Shown here in pieces: positions 36,800-47,100 of a stretch of DNA of 64,000 nucleotides (the stretch's first letter is position 1; every line of letters begins with the position of its first letter). A model generated the notes under the pieces. The model was not told the DNA's origin, made no database searches, and saw only the letters and a list, made by a program, of their open reading frames with translations. Both the position numbers and the translations under genes were made by a program. This DNA comes from Lepisosteus oculatus (taxonomy: Eukaryota; Chordata; Actinopteri; Semionotiformes; Lepisosteidae): contig NC_090698.1 in the NCBI RefSeq assembly GCF_040954835.1, positions 40,601,501-40,665,500 of the forward strand, in the 5' to 3' direction.

Positions 36800-38490
36800 A
36801 AATTCAACAGGTTAACTTATATCATCATCTGTCCATAATCAACTCCATCATTTATCAGGTGACGTAGAGTAAGTCATGAATGATTAATGAAAATGAAGCC
36901 AAAAACATTTAATCATCATCCAAATCCTGTACACTTCATTTTTCTACAAACATGCATGAATAGAGTGATATTGTTTTTTTGAAGTTCAGTATATATCCAC
37001 CACCTGAACAACTGGCTTAGACAAACTCAAAAGTACACCATGATGTTCGTCATAATTTCACCACACAAATTGTTTCCATCAGGTGAAATGACACTTCATT
37101 ACTACCACAAAAGCTGTCTGTCACAAAAACATGATTTTGATGTTTCACTGCCAAGCCGTTTCTCATGAATGGACTCCTCACATGCAAAATATTTTCCTTG
37201 AAACAAGCTGTTACTGTATGTACATGGCAGATTCTCTTCCCTGAGTTCCCCACGCCATGGACAACCAAAAATCATTATTAAGATGCAGCAAATGAATGAA
37301 ATGGTAGTGGTGATCACAGTCTGTATGCTCACTGTCTGTTTTTCTGAATACTAACTTATTTCTAAGTCTGTTGTGAAGGGGAAGAGGAAGGGGAGCATCT
37401 CATTCCATGAAGAATGCTTGTTTCAGACAGGATATCTCCTGTCTGACAGGAGACTGAATTTGTGCTGACAGAAATCTTGTTTTTTTAGAATAAGTGGCTT
37501 GATATATTAAATTACAACCCAACTGTCAAACTGTACTCACCATATCCGGAATGCACACAAATCCTTTTTGCTAATTATATGACTTACATGCACAAATAGT
37601 TTATCCTAAGAAAAATAATAACCCAGTGAATCACTACCACTACACCACTAGTTGGTTAGCATGTACATGTGATTCTGTATACCTGTATTTAGCTTTTGAA
37701 AATAAATCTGAAGTGTGATTTTCATTGTGTACCAAGATATAATGTTAACACTAATTGTCTCTGTATAAAAAAAATAATCTTGGCTCCTGTATCTATTGTC
37801 TGCAGTTTTTATATTTTGTAAACTGACTCCCATGTAGATCATTTTTGATGGTTTAATTGTCAAAGAATACTTGATCTAAGCTCAAGGGTGGATCAAGGAC
37901 ATCTTAGAAGCCATTTAAGGCCCATGTTGAGAATAAAATGTAAGCCCTATGATGCTACAAACTAATTAAATGGATAAAAATCACTATAAAAATCACTAAA
38001 GTAATTCATTCCCCAGTGCAGGTGTAAATCTAGAGAACTGTACCTTGACAAGCTTCTCTCATTTCATGTGTGTAGCATAGACTTTTAGCATAACTTTCAA
38101 CAGTGTGAAGCATTTGTAATACAGTCTAGAAAACCTATTTCTGTCTTCCAAATCAAGTTCACATGAGGTAAAGCCATTAAGCATTCAACCATGTCTACTA
38201 ATTCAACTGAATACCCACTTTCAGCATCGACTAAGAACACTCTGTTACTTAGGAGATGAAGATAGTGTTTTACCCTGAATACAAATGAGTGTTCTGAAAA
38301 CTACATTTAGCAAGAAAAACAGACCTTAATGCTTCCTGGTATAGCAATAAAATAAATTGAAGGCTTCTAAATGTTTATTTAGCAATACGTTTCTGTTGCA
38401 GTGGGATACATATTTGTCAATGCAGCTGGTGTCCATTGTGATCATCATGTTGTTTTAACAGAAGTTAGGAAGGAGGTCAAATTGTAATGT
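36800..38490. other. intergenic DNA with one short inverted repeat
   Basis: AT-rich sequence. A perfect 9-bp inverted repeat, CAGACAGGA-TATC-TCCTGTCTG, lies at 37424-37445. Otherwise nothing recognised. Confidence 0.6.
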
Positions 38491-38499
38491 TGCACTAAC

Positions 38500-38508
38500 T
38501 ATAAATAC
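38500..38508 (+). promoter_or_regulatory. candidate TATA box for a plus-strand transcript
   Basis: TATAAATAC lies about 30 nt upstream of a GC-richer, pyrimidine-rich segment that ends in a consensus splice donor, suggesting a promoter and first exon. Confidence 0.35.
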
Positions 38509-38529
38509 TCACTAGCTGCCCACAACCCT

Positions 38530-38677
38530 GCACATAGAGTCTCTCCACAGTCTTCTCTAGTTCCCCTCTCTCCATCCCAGCTTCACTCTTGCAGGTGCCT
38601 TCCTGGTTATTTCCTCATAGGTGAGAAGAATTGTGACAGTCCTGATCTTCAACCAGCGCTGTCATTTTCTCAGCCAG
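38530..38677 (+). ncRNA. candidate noncoding first exon, plus strand
   Basis: The segment runs from about 30 nt after a TATA box to a perfect donor (CAG|GTAAGT, 38675-38683). It contains no ATG, so it would be a 5' UTR or lncRNA exon. A CAG acceptor at 38826-38828 could begin a second exon. It points towards the 3' end of RIGI and would be convergent with it. Confidence 0.3.
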
Positions 38678-39064
38678 GTAAGTAAACACCAAAGTATTAA
38701 ATATGTTGATATCTGTTAGATTGATTCATCATTATTAGAATTTGACTGAACTGCTAAATTGATAGTTGTGATTGTTTTAAATTGTATAGTCAAACAAGGA
38801 CCTGTGAAATCATCTGTGTTGTTTTCAGTGACAAGTCTCTCCATTATCAACACGTGACTGCAGGAAACACCTGACTACACCTTGACGGATCAACAAATTA
38901 CACGTTGGTTAATTTAATGCAAAAGCTGCTGTTGAATTTCATTTACAAATGGAAAAAAAAACAAAAGCCAGTATTAGACAAACATTAGGATTCCATGAGT
39001 TTGTTAAAATAACGACCCCCCTAAAATGCTTTCACATGCGTATATCCAAATGCAGAAATAAAGT

Positions 39065-39503
39065 ACTTCAGTAGAGATTACGTTTATTTAACTTCATACA
39101 AACATTCAACTGAAAAAGCAAAAATATTTCCCACCTTATTTAGAAACAAACTTGCAAGGCCACTCAGCTATTTGTGTTCATTTTATTCTATCCATACTTC
39201 CATAGCCAGTGCTGGTTGTATTGGAAACAATGTCTCCCCTCTGCCTTCCCAGTATGAATTTCCCTTGAAATCCCGAAATCCCACCAGGAAAGAAAAAAGC
39301 TTGCCCCCATGCTGCCCCTGTAATTTTCACTTACTGTCAAAAAAAAGGTCGCCAATGGAAAAGACTTTATGGTTATATTCCTGCTTGAAAAAACTAACAT
39401 CACTTTCCCCAGTAAAAGAAATAAAATGCATTTTTACAAGTGATACCATCACTTATTACTAAATCCATGTGAACTGAATATACCATAATGATCTGTGCGA
39501 GCT
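39065..39503 (-). other. RIGI: RIGI 3' UTR with candidate poly(A) signals
   Basis: AATAAA on the minus strand occurs at 39187-39182 and 39088-39083 (TTTATT on plus), about 320 and 420 nt after the stop codon. Either could end the transcript. Confidence 0.45.
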
Positions 39504-39839
39504 CTATACACTCTGAGCACTGGACCCTTCTGCCACAGAATTAGTGCTGCCTGAGACTTCCAGGAAGTTGAATTCCTTGATGATGCCAGGAAAATCCTGC
39601 CACTTTTTAAATACTAACTTCTGCTGTGTACGCCTGTTGAGGAAGGCAAATCCATCTGTCTTCAGCAAAGGCAAAGACTGCAGACCTTTCCATGTTCCCA
39701 TGATGCCCCAGTCACGGTTGCATTTACCACAGGATATCTTCTGTTTCATTTCGATGTCATCGTGGAACTTTGGCTTTGGGTGGGGCTTAAGGTTGCAGAG
39801 TGAACTGAAAGATTTACTGATGACAACCCTGTGATGTTC
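39504..39839 (-). CDS. RIGI: RIGI terminal exon 18 (RNA-binding C-terminal domain)
   Basis: 336 nt from an ATGCAG acceptor to TAG at 39506-39504. Contains LKPHPKPKF, the second zinc pair CGKC (859/862) followed by DWGI, and VFKKWQDF near the RNA-capping surface. The tail after the domain is about 18 residues of Ser/Gly-rich sequence, longer than in human RIG-I. Confidence 0.94.
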   Translation of the reverse strand, partial: EHHRVVISKSFSSLCNLKPHPKPKFHDDIEMKQKISCGKCNRDWGIMGTWKGLQSLPLLKTDGFAFLNRRTQQKLVFKKWQDFPGIIKEFNFLEVSGSTNSVAEGSSAQSV

Positions 39840-41069
39840 CTGCATTAAAAGAGGAAAGAGACAGCTCTTGAAACTTAGCACATATTGAAAACTAAGAACA
39901 GAACAATAGAGATCTTATACCACAAATGTTATTCAAAACTTATTGCAACCTAAATGTTTTGTTTAGGCCACATTTTAGTACAGTTCATGACTCCGAAGTT
40001 GACGTGAAGCAGAAAAGGGCACGCATAAGAAATGTTCAGATTAAGCCAAACCTGTCCTGTGTCTGCTCTATGGAGATAAAAAAGACATCCGACTATGATG
40101 ACATCCATCTACTGTAGGACATTTTAAAAGCAAAATAAATTTAAAACCAATTTCCAAACCCTGAGTGGGTAGGATCACGAACCTCTAAGTGGCACTAGTC
40201 TTTGTGATGCTGCTCTGCTGAGTTCATTACCTGAAGGAGTCGAAGCTCGTCAGAGGTGCAAGCTGTGATAAAGCATGTTCCACAAAGTAGGTCATACACA
40301 TCAGTATGCTTCTTTTTAGAAACTGCCATTTGCCTCTCAAAATCCCTCTTTTTCTTTTCATTCATCTGGATTTTCTTGATCTGACTCACAAGAGGAGAGA
40401 AGAATAAGTTGTTTTTTTTTGCAGCCACGCATTGCAAACTTACTGTATTTCCCTGAACCAAATTCTGCCCCTTTTGAACAAAAAACTAACAATAAAAATG
40501 AAACGTGTTTGTAAAAAATATCCCTTTTTATCCATAAACCAATAACACCAGATTTCTGAATCAATCAAGTCTTAATGTTTTAACATATTAATGACATTTT
40601 ATGCAATGTATATGGGTAACTTTCAACAATAGTCTGTATGACTGACAGAAGGTCATACACACTGTGGTGTCACACAGGGTGTGTTCAATGTTGGGGCGGA
40701 GCTCACAATAGAGAGTGATGTGTTGCCTCAGCAACCACAGCTGAAGTTCACTACCAGCTGTGGGAGTGAGTGGTAATGAACCTCAGCTGTGGGAGTGGTT
40801 TGAGAGCATGCCGAACGCTTCCCTGAGAGAGACTGACTCGGGACTTGGGAGGGAATGGACGTGGGGGAACAGGGCCCCCGTATATGGAGGCTCGGCAGTG
40901 AGCAAGCCAGGCCACAACAGGACAGCAGAGGATGTGAGATGCTGCTGGAGGGGGTGATGTTAGGAGAAGCTGAACCCTGGTGTGCGACAGTCCCAGAGGG
41001 GCCCTGTGCAGAAAAAAACCCTGAAGGGACCGGAAACAGCAACAGTCCTGGGTGGGGACGATGCAGTAG

Positions 41070-41126
<57 letters not shown>

Positions 41127-44100
41127 CTTTATTTTATATAGCGCCTTTAAAGGTGGCTTCTCAAAGCGCTTTACAGGATGACAATAACAATAAATAAGAA
41201 GACTACAACAATAAATAAGAAAATTTCACAAGACAGGACACAATTATAATTACAACAATACAACAATAACAATAGAGGAGACCGTGGAAGATGGTATTAA
41301 GAAGAGCAGAGGGGTGAAGAATGGAAGCAGTTAAGTAAAGGCTTTTCTGAAAAGGAGGGTTTTGAGTCTGGATTTGAAGGAGTTTAGAGAAGGTGACTCT
41401 CTAATATCCTTGGGCAAGGAGTTCCAGAGCTTGGGGGCATAGCAGGAGAAGGCCCTGTCGCCCATACAATGTAGACGGGCTTGGGGGACAGTAAGGAGGG
41501 CAGAATTTGAAGAGCGGAGGTTGCGAGGTGGGGAGTAGGGCGCTAAAAGTTCAGACAGGTATTGAGGTGCCAAGCCATGTAAAGCCTTGTAGGTGAGCAT
41601 GAGGATTTTAAAGTCTACGCGGAATTTGACCGGAAGCCAGTGCAAGGACTCCAGGATAGGAGTAATGTGAACACTTGCACTAGATCTGGTCAGGATTCTG
41701 GCTGCTGAATTTTGGACATACTGCAGCTTGTTCAGAGTAGATTTAGATACCCCAGGGAGCAGAGCATTGCAGTAGTCAATTCGAGAGAATACAAATATGT
41801 TGATCAGCTTTTCAGCCACAGTTAATGATAGCATAGGGCGTAGTCTTGCGATATTTCTAAGGTGAAAAAAAGATGTTTTGACAGTATGCTGTACATGTGG
41901 GTCGAATGTTAAGCCAGAATCGAATATAACCCCAAGGTTTTTTAATTTTGATTGGAGCTCAAGTACAGAGCCATCTACAGACAGGGTTACAGGACTGGCT
42001 TTACGAAGTTGATGGGGGGTACCAATAAGCATGACTTCAGTCTTGTCACAGTTAAGATGAAGGAAGTTTTCAGTCATCCAAATTTTTATGTCAGAGATGC
42101 AATTAGATAGAATAGAGACAGCCACATCAGTGTCGGGTTTGGTATGGATGTATATTTGAGTATCGTCAGCGTAAAAATGAAAGCTGAGGCCATGTGATCT
42201 TAAAAGCTGACCAAGTGGGAACATGTAAATGCTGAAGAGCAAGGGGCCCAGTATTGAGCCCTGAGGGACACCAGACTTGACAAGACCAATTTCAGACCTG
42301 TACCCATTGAGAGAGACAAAGTGACAGCGATCAGTGAGGTAAGACTTAAACCATTTGAGGGCAGTGTCAGAGACTCCAAACATAGTCTCAAGACGAGAAA
42401 GCAAGATGTTATGGTCAACAGTGTCAAAGGCAGCACTGAGATCAAGAAGGATGAGTATGGAAAGAGAACCAGAATCAGAAGCTATTAGGAGATCGTTGGT
42501 GACTTTGACTAGGGCGGTTTCTGTGCTGTGAAGTTGACGGAAGCCAGATTGGAGGGGTTCGAAAAGATTGTTTGTCATGAGGTGGTTATGTAACTGAAGT
42601 GTGACAGCACGTTCTAGAATTTTAGAGAGAAAGGGTAAGTTGGAGATGGGGCGAAAGTTGTTAAGATTGTCGAGAGCCATGTTAGGCTTCTTTGGCACTG
42701 GGGTAATAGCAGCAGTTTTGAGGACCATTGGTACAATGCCGGTGCTCAAGGATTCATGTATTATATTGAGGACAATGGGACAGAGAGAAGAGAAACAGGA
42801 CTGGAATAAAGTGGTGGGAATGGGATCTAAAATAGATGTGGTGGGTTTCATGCGCGTAACTAATTTGTTTAGGGATGCTGAGTCAAGAAGAGAGAAGCTG
42901 GAGAGACGGGAACCAGAGAAGTTGGATGAGGAGGAAGGAGGTATGGAAATTATATCCGTAGTGGAGAGAATGTGATGCCGGATGTTGTCAATCTTAGAAC
43001 TAAAGAAATCTAAGAATGTGTTGCAAAGTTGTGATGAGGCAGGTAATGTGGTGGGGCAGTTTGGCTTGAGCAGTCTGTTGATGGTGGAGAAAAGATGTCT
43101 GGGATTGTTTTGGTGATTTTCAATGATGTGAGAGAAGTAGGTGGATCTAGCAGACTCTATAGTAACCTTATAATCAGATAAGTAATCTCTCCAGGCCTGA
43201 TAATGTACATTTAGGCCGGAAAGACGCCACCTATGATTATGGAGCCTTGCAACATCAAGAGATTTCAAGAGACAGCAGCCTGTTTAGAGTAAACGTGAGA
43301 GCAAGGCTGTTAGAGGCCCACTGGGTGAGAGTGAGTTTCTTTGTGTTAACGTAGAGTATGAGATAGAGTATGACTTGGTGTGGCGGAGAGACCCTCCCAC
43401 AGGTGATACAGGGTACTGGGGGAGGGAGTAGCAAAGGCTGCCAGCCTTTGGTGAGGAGTGGTCCTCACACAAGGCACAGGGAAGGTGCACCAGCAGCTGC
43501 AACTCCACCACATGGAGCTTCAGAGTGAGGCACCAGGGAGGTCGTGTGTGGATCTTAGTGAGGGAAAGAGTGAGGAGTCTCGGCACTGAGTGACGTGCCC
43601 TGAAGAGACCCGGGTTGATAGTTAGAGAGCTCCGAGTGCAAGAGTGAAGTGCTGCAGACTCTGCGTGTGTGAGACCCAGCTTGGTTGCGTCAGGTGAGGA
43701 CGCCGATGGCAGGAGGCGGACATGGAAGTCCAAGGGCTGACCGGTGGTGAGAGAACCAGAAGCCATCATAGACTGGGAGCAGGAGGGTCTGTGTTGATGG
43801 CTGTGAGCAAGAAGGCTCCCAGCAAGAGTGTCATCAAGGTTACGCTTGTCAAGCCTGGGTAACCACAAGCAAAGGCTCAGTGAGGGAGCCCCATACAGGA
43901 CCTCGCCCATCATGGGCGAGGTGGCATGGTTGTGGTGCAGAGTTTGAGCCTGGGAATCTGCAAGTGAAAGGCCCAGAGTTCTCAGAGTTTGTGACGCCAC
44001 ACATCTGGGTTACCCAGAGTAAGAGGCCTATGTCAACACCACTCTCGCAGGAGAGTGCCTGTACAGATGTGGAAAAGTTCCACAGCAGACTAAAAAGGCT

Positions 44101-47100
44101 GGTGTTCGGAGCATTGGACATGTCTGTCTGTGTTCAAATGGCCGTCACAACCCCCAGGGCATCACAATTTTGACAAAATCTGTATTAATTTGCTATCCAT
44201 GATATGTGAAATGTTAGCATGCAAGTTCTACAAAACTAATATATTTCTTCCATCCAGCCAATTTTTAAAGTAGTTAATTGATCCAAGGATCTGATCCATG
44301 TGCTTATCGAAAGAAGCAGGAGTATGTGTTTCAACAACATGGCTGGGTAGATTGTTCCATACTCTCACAATTCAACTAAACATTATCAAGGGTTTCCTTT
44401 AGCTTTGAGAAGCTCTGGAGGCCAGTAACACCAATGAACATATCCCTGTACGACCACTGTACAAGTTTTCCTTTAACAATTTATAATTCTAAATTCTGAG
44501 CCAATGCAATCAGTGAGGTGCTATTGGTGTTGATGAAATATACAAGATGTGAAGAAGGGGTTAACTGGAGTTTATGGCAGGAAAAGGAGATAACTGATAA
44601 GGATTCCAGATGCCAGCTAGGAAACACCCCAGGGAGGGTAATCTAAAACCCTGACCATTTGGCCAGAGTTTGTAAACTGGTCAAACACCGTGACCTCACC
44701 CCTTTACCATAAAAAGGAGCGATGTCAGAAGCAGCAGGAAAACACTACAGTATATAAACTGAAAGTTTGTACTGGCACTTTGAACAATACTTCGGTTTTG
44801 TTGTTCCTTGCATGCAACAAACTCTTCTGTTTAACTTCATCTCGGGATCCAGAACTTATTCTTTCTGTTACAACAGTGTTAAAAGACTTATATTTTAAAA
44901 AAGGAAAATAGTTTGTACTCTTTACTTTGGAATTCCTTTATGAATCTCCTAACAGTGAGCCACAGGCTTCTTGCGCACATCCTCAGCCAAAACCAGACTG
45001 GTTTCTGCAGTGCTGATATGCACTCCTTGAGATTCCAGGCCTTTTCTTTAAAAAATGAATAAGAATGTTCCGAAAGAAACTGTTAATATGTTACCTTAGA
45101 TAAAAAGACTTCATGGTTAACTTTTTGTATTTCCTCAATGGACTCGTACACAATTTTCTCCTGCATGATATTGATCTGCTCTTTCACTGCATGCTCTGTC
45201 TTGCTGGTGATAAGAATACACCGGCTGTCTTTTGCCCTTCCACGGCCTGGAACACAAAGGATGCTTAGATTTGCTTTGTAGTGAGACTTGGTTTGTGTGT
45301 GATGCGCGCGTGCATGTCAATGTGCAGACAAAATGTGAGAATACCATAAAAATAAACTCCTGACAATCAGAGGTGGAGATAATCTCTAAAATAAGCTATA
45401 AGGCAGCTTCACGTAAATCCGACAGTGATAAAACTCTTTCACATCAGGTTTCATTTCAGTAAAGTAGAAAATATCAAATAGAGACCCAGTGCAATGTCCC
45501 CACAAAGACAGCATGAGCCTAAAGCAAAGTACTCAAAACGACATTTTGGCTACTGAAAGTACAAAATATACTTTGAAATATGTAGCAAACATCAAATAAA
45601 AAAGAAATCAAACGAGAAGTGATTTCAAAGTATAGTAATTGAGTTGACTTACCTCTGGTTTGAACCATTTTGATCACATTTCCAACATAGTCATACAGCA
45701 GTACCAAATTACATGTAACAATATCAATTCCTTCATCTGCCACGGAGGTGGCTATCAATAGCTTACTGCCTCCTTCACTTTTAAAGGCATCCAGAACAGC
45801 TTTTTGATTTGAGAGCGTCATACCTGAGGGAAACACACAGGGACCGAGGCTATCAGTTTCGTATTGTTATGGGGAGCATAAAAGAATCTGCCTTAGTGTC
45901 TCCTGACAGACTATTCAGCAAAACCAAGATCAGCAAACCCAGCTTCTTTAATGAAATGAAAACTCTCCAAAAGTAAGAAACTTCCTTACCTGATATATTG
46001 TCTGTTTTTCTGCGACCTATGAGAACCTTTGGCTTGAGGTGAGCTAATGCTGAAGTTTCCAATACCCACTGTTTAATTGCCTATAAAACCAAAAAGAAAA
46101 ATCATAAATCAGTAGTGATAAAAAACATTTCTCATCTAGTTAATGCAGACCTGGACAAGGGATTGTAAAAAACAACAAGTCTAACAGCAAAGTTTTTTTT
46201 AACAAATATCGTTTCCTTGATTGCTATTACAATCGCCATCTAATAAACAATTAAATAACTATTTTGTCATTTTCCTTCCCACTTATTAACTGCCTCTCTA
46301 TCCGTAGTTCAATACCAATTGCAGAAAAATTAGCATTGATTGATTCTCTTTGTTCCTAGAGTTTCTTCTGTGCCAGTAAAATAATTGAACCCCATGATAA
46401 GCAAGGCAAGCCACAAAGTGTACAATGTAGAGTGAAATCATAAAATAAAATTAAATGACATAATAAAAAAACTGTCCCTGGCCATTACAGAATATGTCAG
46501 TATCTGCTGAGGGGCACTTACACTCTTGATAGCTCATCCGTTTCAGTACCAGATGATGCCACTTTTAAATTCAGAGGTCTCTGCAGTGGGGATGCTAATT
46601 TCTCCATTACTTGTCTATAATACGGTTCTTGGGGTTTCTGCCCTTGCTGCTCCTGCCCTGCCAGTTAGTCCCGCCTGGGCGCGAACCCGGGTCTCTGGCG
46701 TCACGCAACGGGGAACTTGCCAGCTGAGCTAAAGGAGAACTCCCTCAGCCCAGTGGCTGAGATCCTCTGTTGTATGCAGGGGCATATTTGTTACATCTAG
46801 AAAAATCCATCCTTGGTTTTCCGTTCCTTAATGCCCATATGAGAATATATCAGTTCATACCTCTGCCAGTGCTCTGGTTTTGACAAAGAGGATGGTTCTT
46901 GTGCTGGGGTTGTACCTGTATTGCTCCTCAAAAACTAACTGCAGGTCCAACAACTTAGGATTCTCTTGAACCTTTTCACAGGCCAAGGCCTGCAGATCAG
47001 ACCTCTTCTCTGCGCAAATACAAAGACAACACTGTTGAGACATTACATAGTACTATTCTTGTTTTCACTAGAACAGTATAGGAGCAAAGGCAATAAAGCT

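Larger units (their letters stand above)
41070..43272 (-). mobile_element. 5'-truncated L2-clade LINE in RIGI intron 16
   Basis: Runs on the minus strand from about 43270 to an (ATT)n tail at 41074-41124. It carries the RT and the 3' region with the tail CCTGTAAAGCGCTTTGAG. The apurinic endonuclease domain is absent and a stop lies just upstream in frame, so the 5' end is lost, as usual for LINE insertions. The RT frame is uninterrupted, pointing to a young insertion. Confidence 0.85.
40665..44170. mobile_element. unclassified element interrupted by an L2 insertion
   Basis: GC-rich repeat-like DNA at 40665-41070 and 43275-44168 flanks the L2 LINE and differs from the AT-rich intron. The outer ends read TGTGGTGTCACACAGGG (left, plus strand) and TGTGATGCCCTGGGGG (right, minus strand), an imperfect terminal inverted repeat. 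No transposase or RT frame is evident outside the L2; the frame at 43284-44000 (minus) has no recognisable domain. Confidence 0.35.

Noticed and set aside
39504..39839. Assignment of the helicase gene to MDA5 (IFIH1) or LGP2
   Set aside because: CARDs exclude LGP2; motif VI context [11 protein letters not shown], the exon count and the CTD HPKPK phrase fit RIG-I rather than MDA5.
42601..42975. 124-codon plus-strand frame
   Set aside because: Antisense shadow of the L2 reverse transcriptase.
43284..44000. 238-codon minus-strand open frame
   Set aside because: Pro/Ser/Leu/His-rich with no domain, inside repeat-like GC-rich DNA flanking the L2; no splice sites link it to RIGI.
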